DNA of 64,000 nt, taken from positions 124,001 to 188,000 of the forward strand of contig NZ_SLVY01000006.1 of NCBI RefSeq assembly GCF_004345605.1, read 5' to 3'. The position numbers and the translations under genes are program-made. The notes below the pieces were generated by a model. That model worked only from the letters and a program-made list of their open reading frames with translations. It was not told the origin of the DNA and searched no databases. The DNA is from Rhodococcus sp. SMB37 (GTDB lineage: Bacteria > Actinomycetota > Actinomycetes > Mycobacteriales > Mycobacteriaceae). Below, piece by piece: positions 9,088 through 17,778 of this stretch (position 1 is its first letter; each line of letters starts with the position of its first letter).

Positions 9088-9393
9088 TCACGCGACCTGG
9101 ATGCCGATCAGACCGAGCACCCAGTTGCCGATTCCGGTCGCCGCGTCCGGGTTGGTGGCGATGCCCATGTACGCCATGCCGATGAGCGAGAGACCGCCGA
9201 CGGTGACGACCTTCGAGAAGTTGCCGCGCAGACCGCCCATCAACACCACACATGAGATCAGCGCGAGGATCGTGACGACGATGTTGTCTTCGATCCACGC
9301 CCGGACACCGGTGGTGCTGACCTCGGTGGTCTGGGCGAGCGCGTCGCCGCGCGGGATGGTCGCCAGTTCGACAAAGCTCGATGCGAGAGACAT
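9088..9393 (-). CDS. VirB2/TrbC-like small two-TM protein, first gene of the leftward operon
   Basis: 101 residues with two hydrophobic stretches (NIVVTILALISCVVLMGG and VVTVGGLSLIGMAYMGIA) separated by a short basic loop, the size and topology of VirB2-like pilins or of small T4SS membrane subunits. ATG at 9393 has GGAG eight bases upstream. The frame is open to 9843, but the upstream part lies in repeat-rich DNA and looks non-coding. It is 43 bp from the VirB3-like gene and should be the first gene of the leftward transfer operon. Confidence 0.75.
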   Translation of the reverse strand: MSLASSFVELATIPRGDALAQTTEVSTTGVRAWIEDNIVVTILALISCVVLMGGLRGNFSKVVTVGGLSLIGMAYMGIATNPDAATGIGNWVLGLIGIQVA

Positions 9394-9953
9394 GAACACT
9401 CCAGTGGTGGTTCGGCCGGTACACCCGAGATGGGATGGCCGAGACCGTAAAACGGCACGGCGAATTCCCCCAACAGGGTGAACGCTCCGACCGCGCGCAT
9501 CCGCCGAGGTCGACGGGCAGATCGAACCCGAAAAACGCGCATCGACACACATCACCGAAAACCGGTGCAGACATGACGCGGGTACCGGTGCGTCGCAGTG
9601 GCGTTCACATACGCGCTCGCATGGTTCGCAGTGGCGGTCCACGCACACGCTTTCAGCGCACACGAAAGGGGCGCGTTCGTGGGCGCGCTTCGGATGCCTA
9701 TGGGGCGGTAGTAGTTCTATGCCCATATAGGGGGGCTCAGTACGCATATACCGGCGCCGTACGCACACAGTGCGAGAGCGGGGTTCGGCGAGCGGTGAGC
9801 GGACCGTGGGCGGCAGGGTGCGCGGAGGGCGCCGACTGAGCACAGGAAAAGCGCTCGAATGAGCGCTCGAAAACAGCGATGGATTCGGTGATGAATTTCA
9901 GCGGTGGATCAGGCCGCTCGAAAAAGCGCTCGCGGGGGCCACCCCTCCGGGGT

Positions 9954-9985
9954 CACTCCCCCCCGGCGTTCCTTGGGGGGGAGTG
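9954..9985. terminator. 11-bp-stem GC hairpin (terminator or oriT stem)
   Basis: CACTCCCCCCC (9954-9964) is the exact inverse of GGGGGGGAGTG (9975-9985) around a 10-base loop. No T-tract follows on either strand. It may be a factor-dependent terminator insulating the divergent operons or a structural part of oriT. Confidence 0.5.
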
Positions 9986-10165
9986 TAACTCAGAATTCCG
10001 CCGGGCGCCAACGCTATTCGCAACCGCCCATGTCGAACGCTATCCGAAGCGCTCGATACACCGGTCGGGACTGCGCTTGCTGGTGATGTGAGTCGGCGGT
10101 GTGGGGAGCGCCCCCGACACCGCTCGCGAGAGCATGTGCGCACGCTCGGTCGAGCGCTCACCGCA

Positions 10166-10334
10166 GCGGTGAGCGACCGCTATATGCACCGCTCGAATGA
10201 GCGCTCGACACAGCGTGATGCGAGTGCGTTCTCGACCGCTCGATTGAGCGCTCGCCGTAGCGGTGTGCGACCGCTGTATGCACCGCTCGAATGAGCGCTC
10301 GACACAGCGTGATGTGAGTGCGTTCTCGACCGCT
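10166..10334 (+). repeat. pair of 75-bp direct repeats, 94-bp period
   Basis: 10166-10240 and 10260-10334 match at all but four or five positions over 75 bp. Each contains GCGACCGCT, CACCGCTCGAATGAGCGCT and GAGTGCGTTCTCGACCGCT. The 19 bp between them hold another GAGCGCTC. The arrangement looks like iterons or binding sites for a dimeric regulator. Confidence 0.8.
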
Positions 10335-10620
10335 GTGCCGAGCGCTCACCGCAGCGATGCGTGAGCACTGTGCACGGCTGCGGTCAGCGCCCGAGACGAC
10401 GGTGAATCGAGCGCCGAACATGCTTCGCTCTCGACACACTTCGAACATGTTGGACGGCACACCAATCGGCCGGGCACGGCCGTACCCGAAATCGGCTCAT
10501 CCGAGCGTGCTGGAACGTGTTCACCCTGTTGGTGAAAACGGGGACCCTCTGCAACTCTTCTCGCGGGCACGAACAGAACCTCGCCCCGAACGAGACCGAC
10601 ACGAGCGAAAGGCGCAGGCA

Positions 10621-12771
10621 GTGAGCGGAACTCCAGACCCACTCAAAGACTGGGCGGTCGCTGCGTGGCGCGACACATTCGGCGACAACGGCACCACTCG
10701 CGGCGGTCAGGTCGGCGACGACGGCCGGCCTACTGGTGTCCGACGCTTCGTGCCCGCCTCACCGCTGACGGCGGTGCCCGCTGCCGCGGCGTTCTCCAGT
10801 CCGAACCTCATTGCCTCCGCCGCCGGCAGCGCCGCTGTCGTCGAGGCGCTGACCCAGCTGCACGACTACCGGTGGCCGCTGGCGGCGGCTACCGTCCCGC
10901 TGATCGCTGCTGATATTTCCCGTCACCGTGCTCGCCGGTGGTCGCAGATGCTCGAATCGATGGTTCGGCAGAGCACCGGTCACATCCCGACGAAGGTCAC
11001 GGTCCCGCTGCCCACCAGCTGGCGCACGATCCGCCGCGCAACGATCAAAATGCCGCGCGGCGCGGTGATCCGGCCTCGGCAGTTCGAGGAGCTGTCCCGC
11101 GCGGTGGAGTCGGCGTTCGGTGGCAGCGAGTCATGGGCCATGACGGTGCGGCACGAGGCCAGTCGCGACCGGCTTGTTCTCACCCGCACACCGATTGCCC
11201 CGGACACCCGCAGCGAGCGGCAGAAAGCTCTTCAGGATGCGCTCGACGGCGCCTCGATCTTCACCAACCCCAAGGTCTGCGTCGAGACCATCGACGAGAA
11301 CGGTATCGAGACCGGATACCGGATCGAGTTCGAGAAGTCGATGAACACCGGCTCACCCGGTTTCCAGATGAAAGTCGAGGAAGCCCTCGCCTCGCTCGCC
11401 GGTGAGCACGAATCCGGCCGCAACTGGACCAGCGACTGGTACCCCGACAAGGGCTACCTCGTGATGCGCCTGGTCACCGCCATGCCCACCCGGGTGGACC
11501 ACCCGCTCGACCTGGTCGACGAGAACCTGCGCCACCTTCCCTACGCGACCGGCAGCGCCGACCGAATCATGTTCTGGGATGTATCCACCAGTTCCAACAA
11601 GCCGCACTGCCTGATCGTCGGCCCCACCGGTGGCGGTAAGACCTCGGTGATCCGCACGCTGCTCACCGAAGCCGCACGCCGCGGCATTCCATTCGTGGGG
11701 GTCGATCCGAAGATGATCGAACTCGACGGACTCGAGGGCTACCCGGGGTGCGGCGCAATCATCTACGACGCGCTGCGCGCAGCGATGTTCGTGCGCGCCC
11801 TGCACACCGAGATGATGGCCCGCAACGCCTACATCCACCAGATGAAAATCGAAGGCTCACAGCTGCCGCTGATGATCGCGGTGCTCGACGAATTCTTCAT
11901 CCTCTCGGGCAAGTGGCAGCGCCTGGCCAAGACCGGCGACGACGAAACGAAAGCGTTGCTCAAAGAACTCGATCCGCTCGGGGCATGGGCCGATCTCGCG
12001 GTGCTCGCACGCTCGGCCGGTATCCGCCTGCTGCTCGGGGTGCAACGTCCGGACGCGTCCCTGTTCGGCGGCGCCTCCGGCAACGCGCGAGACAACTTCG
12101 GCACCCGCATTTCGCTCGGTAACCTCTCGCAGGACGGCGCGCTGATGATGTGGGGCGATTCCACCGTCGGGCGTGAGGTCGACACCTCGGTCAAAGGCCG
12201 CGGCATCGCACTCGGCGACGACGGCAACCCGGTCGACGCGCAGATGTGGTGGACCCCGAACGTCGACAAGCATCCGAACAAATGGAATCAGCTGTCCGAC
12301 GGTGAGAAAGCGATCATCGACGGCTTGATGCCGACCGAGGCGCCGCAGTTCACCTGCTACTCGCCGGAGCTGGCCGAGTTCATCGAATCCGAGCGCGCGC
12401 TGGCGAAACGGGCCCGCAGCCACGGCAGCGTGCCGGAACCGATCGTCATCGGTGCAGGACGACCCGACGATGCCGCGGTGTCGATGACCAAAACCGCGAC
12501 CGACCCCGCACCGGAGCCGGAGGACGACGACTTCGCCGACGTGATCCCAGCATCGAGCGTGCAAGCAGGCCAGACCGTGCTCGTCGACGACGAGGACGGC
12601 GAACTGGTGCCGGTCACCGTCGACGAGGTCGATGTCCGCCGCAGCCCCAAGGGAGAGGTGACCTCGACCGTCCTGACCGTCGGCACCGGACGGGTCAAGA
12701 CCCGCATCACCTTCGACGCCACCGGCGTCGTTGTCCTGCCCGAACCCGACCTCGTGGGAGCGCCCGCATGA
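10621..12771 (+). CDS. FtsK/SpoIIIE-type DNA-translocating coupling ATPase
   Basis: 716 residues. Residues about 300-560 form an FtsK/SpoIIIE-type ATPase: Walker A GPTGGGKTS near residue 335, then VGVDPKMIEL, Walker B LPLMIAVLDEFFIL near residue 420, and a glutamine-containing LLLGVQRPDAS sensor region. Such proteins (TcpA, TraB family) bring DNA to the secretion channel. No transmembrane segment is obvious apart from a weak hydrophobic stretch near residues 55-85. The frame is open from 10318, but that part is the repeat region; GTG at 10621 with GAAAGG eight bases upstream begins the conserved-looking protein. The C-terminal 120 residues are acidic. Confidence 0.88.
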   Translation: MSGTPDPLKDWAVAAWRDTFGDNGTTRGGQVGDDGRPTGVRRFVPASPLTAVPAAAAFSSPNLIASAAGSAAVVEALTQLHDYRWPLAAATVPLIAADISRHRARRWSQMLESMVRQSTGHIPTKVTVPLPTSWRTIRRATIKMPRGAVIRPRQFEELSRAVESAFGGSESWAMTVRHEASRDRLVLTRTPIAPDTRSERQKALQDALDGASIFTNPKVCVETIDENGIETGYRIEFEKSMNTGSPGFQMKVEEALASLAGEHESGRNWTSDWYPDKGYLVMRLVTAMPTRVDHPLDLVDENLRHLPYATGSADRIMFWDVSTSSNKPHCLIVGPTGGGKTSVIRTLLTEAARRGIPFVGVDPKMIELDGLEGYPGCGAIIYDALRAAMFVRALHTEMMARNAYIHQMKIEGSQLPLMIAVLDEFFILSGKWQRLAKTGDDETKALLKELDPLGAWADLAVLARSAGIRLLLGVQRPDASLFGGASGNARDNFGTRISLGNLSQDGALMMWGDSTVGREVDTSVKGRGIALGDDGNPVDAQMWWTPNVDKHPNKWNQLSDGEKAIIDGLMPTEAPQFTCYSPELAEFIESERALAKRARSHGSVPEPIVIGAGRPDDAAVSMTKTATDPAPEPEDDDFADVIPASSVQAGQTVLVDDEDGELVPVTVDEVDVRRSPKGEVTSTVLTVGTGRVKTRITFDATGVVVLPEPDLVGAPA

Positions 12772-12848
12772 GCACCTCGAAGGACGACATGTACCGCCCG
12801 GCGTCGGCCGCCACTGCTGCCATCGAAGTGATGCTCTTCTACCCCTGA
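12768..12848 (+). CDS. possible 26-residue ORF overlapping the coupling-ATPase stop
   Basis: ATG at 12768 shares ATGA with the stop of the coupling ATPase and the frame closes with TGA at 12846-12848. It would make a 26-residue peptide of no recognisable family. The overlap resembles translational coupling elsewhere in this DNA, but the peptide is too short to judge by codon bias. Confidence 0.3.
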   Translation: MSTSKDDMYRPASAATAAIEVMLFYP

Positions 12849-12882
12849 CCCATCCAAGTAGTCACCCTCGAAAGGACGCTCC

Positions 12883-13233
12883 ATGACCCGCCGCATCTCC
12901 CAGTCGATCACCCCCACCACCGAGGACGTCGCCGCGCTACGCGGACCGTTCGTCGCCAAGGGCGCCAACGACCCCGTCATCAAGGCCCTGCGTGACTACT
13001 TCAAGGAGACCTCGCCGGTGTGGCTGGCCAAGCTCGACGAGAAGCAGGAACTGACCCGCGACCGACTCGCCGAGATCCGTGATGCCTCGGCCAAGCGCCG
13101 CGCGGTCATCGAGGCGCTGCCGGAAGGCAAGGCCCGCGAGAAGGCCCTGGCCGAGCTGGAGGCGACCGAGGCCGTCGTCGAGGACATGGACACCGCGCTG
13201 GCCGGCGCCGGCGCCTTCGGCGGGATCAACTAA
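12883..13233 (+). CDS. small coiled-coil hypothetical protein
   Basis: 116 residues; no family recognised. Residues about 45-105 are strongly helical and charged (EKQELTRDRLAEIRD, AREKALAELEATEAVVEDMD), consistent with a coiled coil. ATG is preceded by GAAAGGACGCTCC. It ends two bases before the ParA-like gene begins, so the two are very likely co-translated and this protein may be its small partner. That role is inferred from position only. Confidence 0.75.
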   Translation: MTRRISQSITPTTEDVAALRGPFVAKGANDPVIKALRDYFKETSPVWLAKLDEKQELTRDRLAEIRDASAKRRAVIEALPEGKAREKALAELEATEAVVEDMDTALAGAGAFGGIN

Positions 13234-13235
13234 CG

Positions 13236-14636
13236 ATGGCGCCGACCGTGGAAATCGAGGCGACCTCCGCGACGACCGCGCGCGCGAAGCTCGCGGGCGC
13301 CGACGTGCCACCGATGGAACTTCTCGCCACCGAGGACAAGGCGCTGTCCGCTGTCGTGCACGAGTTCGTGCGCACCATCGCAGTCGAGCAGCAGTCCGCC
13401 GTCGAGGTCGTCTACCGGACGGGCAAAGATACTCGGTTCCTCACGGTCGGCACCGACGGCAAGCTCACCGAAAGCGCTCCGAGCGTGCCCATCCCTGTCG
13501 TGGCGGTTGAGCCGCAGCCGGCGGCCGCGGAGCCTGTCTCCGCGCCGCCGGCCGGGCCGGTGACAGTGGCCGCCGAACCGATCACCTACGCGATGCCCAC
13601 CGCACCGGCCACGGCGCTCGCTGGGGACACCGAGGCGCCGACACGGCCCACGCCGACCGCAGCGCCCGCTCGGCCCGCAGACACGGCCACAGGCCCGATC
13701 CGTGGCCCGCAGTCCGTACTGTCCGCGCCGGGCGTGAACCCGGCGGCGAACCGGCCCGCGCGCAACGGGATGCGCGGCCGACTCAACGCGATGCTCGGCC
13801 TGACCCTCGCCCCGAAAGCGGACTCCCTCGAGATGCGACTGCGCGACGCGCAGGCCACGATCGCCTGCCCGCTGCCCGACGGCGCGGTGATCACCTTCGT
13901 CAACCTCAAAGGCGGCGTCGGCAAAACCCCGATGTCGATCGCCCTGGCCGAGACGATCGCCGAGCACCGCGGCCCCGCCACGGCCGCATGCCTGGACCTC
14001 GGGGAGATCGGCGGCAGCTTCGCCGACCGCGTCGCGGTGCCCCCGGCCGCAGGACAGGACGCGGCGGCGCTGCTCGCCGACCTCGGCCAGACGCCCCAAC
14101 AAGTGCGTCCGTCCACCCTCACCCGCTACCTGACCCGCCAGCCCAGTGGTTCGTACGTCGTGGCCGGAAAGGCCGATGCCGCGACGCCGTTGAGCTTCCA
14201 GGACGCTGCCACACTGGGCGCGATCCTCGAACGCCACTACGATCTGCTGCTCGCCGACACCGGCAACGCCAGCCACTCCGGCAGCTGGCAGTGGGCGATC
14301 ACCGCCGCGCACACAGTCGTTGTTCCGGTCCCGCTGCGCCGCGACGCCGCCGTGGCCGCGCAGCGCACCCTCACCGCGATCTCCGCGGTCCGCCCCGATG
14401 TGCTCGCCCGCACCGTCGTGGTCGTCACCGACGGACCCGGGGATGCGCCGATGGTCGAGACCGAAGCCGTCGAGGCGTTCACCGCGCTCGGGGTGTCGGT
14501 GTGCCGGATGCCGTTCGAGCCGGTCTTCGCCTCGGGGGAGCGGATCGCGTACTCCCAGCTGCGCCGCGAGACCCGCGACGCGTTGACCGTGCTCGCGGCG
14601 ACCGTCACCCGGATCGGCAGTGGTGCTGCTGGCTGA
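13236..14636 (+). CDS. ParA/MinD-like ATPase with long N-terminal extension
   Basis: 466 residues. Residues 215-466 are a ParA/MinD-type P-loop domain: the deviant Walker A KGGVGKTPMS at about residue 225 keeps the signature Lys; LLLADTGNASH is the Walker B region and VVVPVPLRRDAAVAAQRTL follows. The first 210 residues are a variable N-terminal part rich in Ala/Pro. Proteins of this type partition plasmids or position secretion machinery; lying inside the transfer cluster without a clear ParB gene, it may serve the conjugation apparatus. The Pro in the Walker A where Thr is usual is noteworthy. Confidence 0.85.
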   Translation: MAPTVEIEATSATTARAKLAGADVPPMELLATEDKALSAVVHEFVRTIAVEQQSAVEVVYRTGKDTRFLTVGTDGKLTESAPSVPIPVVAVEPQPAAAEPVSAPPAGPVTVAAEPITYAMPTAPATALAGDTEAPTRPTPTAAPARPADTATGPIRGPQSVLSAPGVNPAANRPARNGMRGRLNAMLGLTLAPKADSLEMRLRDAQATIACPLPDGAVITFVNLKGGVGKTPMSIALAETIAEHRGPATAACLDLGEIGGSFADRVAVPPAAGQDAAALLADLGQTPQQVRPSTLTRYLTRQPSGSYVVAGKADAATPLSFQDAATLGAILERHYDLLLADTGNASHSGSWQWAITAAHTVVVPVPLRRDAAVAAQRTLTAISAVRPDVLARTVVVVTDGPGDAPMVETEAVEAFTALGVSVCRMPFEPVFASGERIAYSQLRRETRDALTVLAATVTRIGSGAAG

Positions 14637-14702
14637 GTCGTTGCCCCCGCTGCGCGGTGGGCCCGTCTTCATTTCTTCACTGACTTTCACCGAGGGGTAC
14701 AG

Positions 14703-15992
14703 ATGAGCATCGAAACCTATTCCGGAAACCGCGCCGCGCGCCGCGCACAGGGTCGGCACCGCCGCCGGTCGGCGCGGACCACTGCGACGGCGCTGGCGGT
14801 GGCCACCGCCGCGTTCGGGATGTCCACGATGGTGGCGGGCCCGGCGGCGGCCGAGCCGATCCAGGGCGGAGTGACCGGAGGTACCACCCAGGAGGGTGTG
14901 ACCAGCGAAGCGCAGACCGGCGGCACCACCACCGAGACGCCTGCGCCGAGCGCCGCGGAGCCGAAGGCCGACAGCAGCTTCTGGGTGGCGCCGCCTGCGC
15001 AGTACAACCAGGGCACGCGTGAGTACGACCCGCAGACCGGGGGCGGTGTCACCGTCGTGGACTACTCCACCGATTACTCGACCGACTACTCCGGAGGCGG
15101 CGGATACAGCGGCTACGACAACTCGGGTGAAGCGACACCAGCAGTGGACTGGAGCCAGTTGCACGCCCCGGCGCCGGTGCTCGATCCGACCGTGCCGATC
15201 CAGGCACCCAAGGACAAGATGCGCATGGGCCGTGTCGTATTCGAGCAGCCCAACTGGGTCTCCGACATCGACGCCGAACGCACCAACAACTCCACCGCAG
15301 TGATCGAAGCCCAGGTCACCGACGCGTGGCGGTCGGTCGGCCTCGACACCACCGAAGCCGAACGCATTGCCTCGGCGCAGGTCGCCGGCACTGCCCTCGG
15401 CGCCGGTGCCGGCGCAGCCGCAGGGTGTCCCGCGGTGGGCGTCCCGACCAGCCTCGCGGTCGGCACAGTCGCCGGGATCGGCGGCGCACTGGCCGGGACG
15501 ATGGTGCCGCTGCCGATCCCCGGTGCTGCCCCGGTCACCAGCGGCGTCGCCGCAACCGCGGCCGGTGCGGCAGGTGGTTTTGCAGCCGGGTGTGCGCTCG
15601 GCGGCGCCGTCGGTGCCGGTCTCGGTGGTGCTGCTGGTCTTGCTGCCGGTACGGCCTACGGCGCCGGCGAAGATGCCACGCCGATCGAGGCAGAGGTGCC
15701 TGACGTCGAGGCCGACGCCGTCGGCGAGCAGGTCGATTCCACGTTCGAGCAGTGGTCGCAGGACCCGGTCGGGGAGGTCGTCGTCGACTCTGTGCAGACG
15801 TTCACCACCGACACGGCCCCGGCGATCGACACACAGGTCCGCGACTTCGTGGCGGTCCAGCCGGGCGGTGAGCAGATCATCGAGCAGGTCGACCAGGGGC
15901 TCGAGTCGTTCTTCAACGACGCCACCCCGGGATTGGCCGGAAACCTCATCACCAACGCCATCGGCGACGGAATCACCCAGTTCGGTATCTGA
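14703..15992 (+). CDS. exported Gly/Ala-rich protein of the transfer cluster
   Basis: 429 residues. An Arg-rich head and a hydrophobic stretch (TTATALAVATAAFGMSTMVA) end at an AxA signal-peptidase site (GPAAAEP, about residue 55). A Tyr/Ser/Gly-rich region follows. Residues about 225-320 are almost entirely Ala, Gly and Val with glycine-zipper-like spacing and could insert into a membrane or outer envelope. The C-terminus is amphipathic. No family recognised; location between the ParA-like ATPase and the anchored NTF2-like protein suggests a surface or envelope component of the mating apparatus. Confidence 0.75.
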   Translation: MSIETYSGNRAARRAQGRHRRRSARTTATALAVATAAFGMSTMVAGPAAAEPIQGGVTGGTTQEGVTSEAQTGGTTTETPAPSAAEPKADSSFWVAPPAQYNQGTREYDPQTGGGVTVVDYSTDYSTDYSGGGGYSGYDNSGEATPAVDWSQLHAPAPVLDPTVPIQAPKDKMRMGRVVFEQPNWVSDIDAERTNNSTAVIEAQVTDAWRSVGLDTTEAERIASAQVAGTALGAGAGAAAGCPAVGVPTSLAVGTVAGIGGALAGTMVPLPIPGAAPVTSGVAATAAGAAGGFAAGCALGGAVGAGLGGAAGLAAGTAYGAGEDATPIEAEVPDVEADAVGEQVDSTFEQWSQDPVGEVVVDSVQTFTTDTAPAIDTQVRDFVAVQPGGEQIIEQVDQGLESFFNDATPGLAGNLITNAIGDGITQFGI

Positions 15993-16016
15993 GCCAGAAA
16001 GAAAGTGGGCAGCGTC

Positions 16017-16682
16017 ATGAGGAAGCCGAACATCAAGCGGCGGACCCCTCGCCATCCCGCGGTGGTCGACCTTCTCGCCGGCGCACCCACCGCACCTGCG
16101 GCGAGCGGCGGTGGTGGCGGTCGGCGGCGACCCGGTCGCACCGCCGCCGTCGCCGCGGCAGCCGTGGCCGCGGTGGTGGCCGGGGTCGTCGCCGTCGGCC
16201 AGATCACCGCAGATCACAGCAGCGCCGCCGCACCGGCCGCGCCAGCGGACACCACGGACACCGCATTCGGCCCGACCGGCGACAACGGACTGCCGGTACT
16301 CAATCTGCCGGCCGACACCGAACCGGTGGCCACCACGGATCCGGAGACGGCCGATGAATGCCGCGCCGATCGCGGCGATCAGCGCAGCGGTGCAGGCGTG
16401 ATCGCCGCATTCAACTACGCGTACTACAACCGACGCGACGCGGCCGCCGCGCGGGCGTTGGCCACACCGACGTCGACGGTCAAGCCGGCCCCGGAGTTGC
16501 AGCGCTTCATCGACAAGCTCCCGCAGGGCACGAACTACTGCCTGCGCACCGTCGAGCTGTCCGGCGGGGTGTTCCTGGTCGATCTGTCGGTCATGCGTCC
16601 CGATGTCCCGGTCGAGCGTGGCACCCAGACCGTGACCACCGCGAAGATCGACGGCCGCTGGTACGTCGACGTGTTCAAGTGA
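16017..16682 (+). CDS. membrane-anchored NTF2/VirB8-like protein
   Basis: 221 residues: cytoplasmic basic head (MRKPNIKRRTPRH), one transmembrane segment (TAAVAAAAVAAVVAGVVAVGQI, about residues 45-65), a linker, then about 100 residues (IAAFNYAYYNRRDAAAARAL to KIDGRWYVDVF) with the helix-then-sheet pattern of NTF2-like domains as in VirB8/TcpC. The ATG at 16017 is chosen over a GTG at 16005 because a purine run GAAAGAAAG precedes it at fair spacing. The neighbouring genes are exported, consistent with an envelope complex. Confidence 0.7.
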   Translation: MRKPNIKRRTPRHPAVVDLLAGAPTAPAASGGGGGRRRPGRTAAVAAAAVAAVVAGVVAVGQITADHSSAAAPAAPADTTDTAFGPTGDNGLPVLNLPADTEPVATTDPETADECRADRGDQRSGAGVIAAFNYAYYNRRDAAAARALATPTSTVKPAPELQRFIDKLPQGTNYCLRTVELSGGVFLVDLSVMRPDVPVERGTQTVTTAKIDGRWYVDVFK

Positions 16683-16729
16683 CCGGCCAGCGCCCCGGCC
16701 GAACCACTCCACTGAAAGGAACACCGAGA

Positions 16730-17251
16730 ATGTCTGCCACCTCACCGCTGCGCCGCGCGGCGCTCGCCGTACCGGCTCTCGCGTGCGGGCTCGCCGCGCT
16801 GACCGCATGTGGCGACCAGCCGCGTGATGCCGCGGCAGTGTCCACCTCGTTCAGCGGCCAGGTCGTCACCGGCACCAGCACCGATCTGGGCAGCATCGTC
16901 ATCGGTTGGGGAGATGCGCACTCCGACACCGAGATCACCACCCCGCAGCCCGAGGCCGTCGCCGCGCGGTGCACCGGCCGCGGCGATGACCTGACCGTCG
17001 AGATCACTGCTCCGCACGGCTGGACGATCCGCGCTGTGTACGGCTCACCGGTGCTGACGGTGGGCAACACCGACCAGCAGCTCGCGGCCGCCGAGATCGA
17101 CACCACCAATCCGTTGATCGCTGCGCCCGAACCGGTGGACTGGTCCGAGCCCGATCAGCTCGACATCGCCGCGGCCGTCGAAGGCCCGGACGGGTGGAAC
17201 GCCGAACACAGTGGCCGGGTCTACGTATCGATCCACGTTGACTGCCGCTGA
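16730..17251 (+). CDS. small lipoprotein
   Basis: 173 residues with a typical lipoprotein signal peptide: basic head, hydrophobic core (AALAVPALACGLAAL) and lipobox LTAC near residue 27. The mature part is predicted mostly beta and matches nothing I recognise. GAAAGGA sits nine bases before the ATG. It is the last gene of the rightward transfer-associated block. Confidence 0.75.
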   Translation: MSATSPLRRAALAVPALACGLAALTACGDQPRDAAAVSTSFSGQVVTGTSTDLGSIVIGWGDAHSDTEITTPQPEAVAARCTGRGDDLTVEITAPHGWTIRAVYGSPVLTVGNTDQQLAAAEIDTTNPLIAAPEPVDWSEPDQLDIAAAVEGPDGWNAEHSGRVYVSIHVDCR

Positions 17252-17287
17252 ACAGGGGACACCGGACACTCCCACTTGCTGAGGTGT

Positions 17288-17311
17288 TACTTTTAAAGTA
17301 CCTTGAAAGTA
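17288..17311 (+). promoter_or_regulatory. palindromic operator of the Phd-RelE-like operon
   Basis: TACTTTTAAAGTA (17288-17300) is a perfect inverted repeat, and a further half-site TTGAAAGTA follows directly and reaches the start codon at 17311. Phd-type antitoxins autorepress at such sites. Confidence 0.6.
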
Positions 17312-17778
17312 TGTCTGTGAGTGAGGTTCCGTTCTCGGATATCCAGAACAAAGGGAAGTCGACGTTGTCCGAGTGGCAGCGTTCCGGTGCACGCCCACTG
17401 CGGGTGACCCGCCGCGACGCCGAGGATCTGGTCCTGATGACCGCAGTGAGGGCGGATCAGGAACGCGAGGTCCTCACGGCCGCGACGGCCATGGTCGGCG
17501 CCCTGCTGCACTCGGACAACCGCGATCTGATCCGCACGGTCGTCGAGGCGGCATTCCCGTGGGTGAGCTACCTGTCGAGTGAGGAAGCCGCCGACTTCGT
17601 CGACGAGCTGGTCGCGTCGCTGCGTGCAGGATCGTCGCTGGACAATCCGGCTCCTCCGGCTCGCACGATCGAGACGTGGCGTCACACCGCGGAGGTGTAT
17701 GCCGATCCGGAACTCGCTCGTATCCTGTCGACGCCGTCCGAGGGTGACTTCGGGGCCGTCCCGGCACCGGAACTGTGA
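17311..17778 (+). CDS. Phd-like antitoxin of a type II toxin-antitoxin pair
   Basis: 155 residues. The N-terminal part (VPFSDIQNKGKSTLSEWQRS, then RPLRVTRRDAEDLVLMTA) has the Phd/YefM layout: a short strand, a helix and the phrase of a DNA-binding antitoxin head. The C-terminal part (AAFPWVSYLSSEEAADFVDELVASL) would cover the toxin. It is longer than classical Phd (70-90 residues), as in many actinobacterial relatives. Its TGA overlaps the GTG of the toxin gene. The earlier GTG at 17284 lies inside the operator and is not used here. Confidence 0.75.
   Translation: MSVSEVPFSDIQNKGKSTLSEWQRSGARPLRVTRRDAEDLVLMTAVRADQEREVLTAATAMVGALLHSDNRDLIRTVVEAAFPWVSYLSSEEAADFVDELVASLRAGSSLDNPAPPARTIETWRHTAEVYADPELARILSTPSEGDFGAVPAPEL

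Larger units (their letters stand above)
9394..10620. other. 1.2-kb non-coding divergent control region, candidate oriT/oriV
   Basis: No convincing gene lies between the leftward and rightward transfer operons. The segment holds at least eight copies of the AGCGCTC core (near 9851, 9861, 9924, 10048, 10152, 10199, 10246, 10293 and 10340), most within GAGCGCTC palindromes, a pair of 75-bp direct repeats and a strong GC hairpin at 9954-9985. Divergent operons plus clustered direct and inverted repeats are typical of oriT, oriV or a transfer master-control site. No Rep or relaxase gene lies next to it to decide. Confidence 0.6.

Noticed and set aside
10185-10334. The regular repeats suggested a CRISPR array.
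   Set aside because: Only two long units, no unique spacers of constant length and no cas genes.
9879-10460. Several short frames over the iteron-like repeats.
   Set aside because: They encode repeats of Ser-Ala-His-Arg and exist on both strands equally, as expected from repeated DNA.
13230-16808. 1192-codon open frame on the - strand opposite the ParA-like and exported-protein genes.
   Set aside because: Antisense shadow: no ribosome site, codon bias favours the + genes, and the product is Arg/Gly-rich nonsense.
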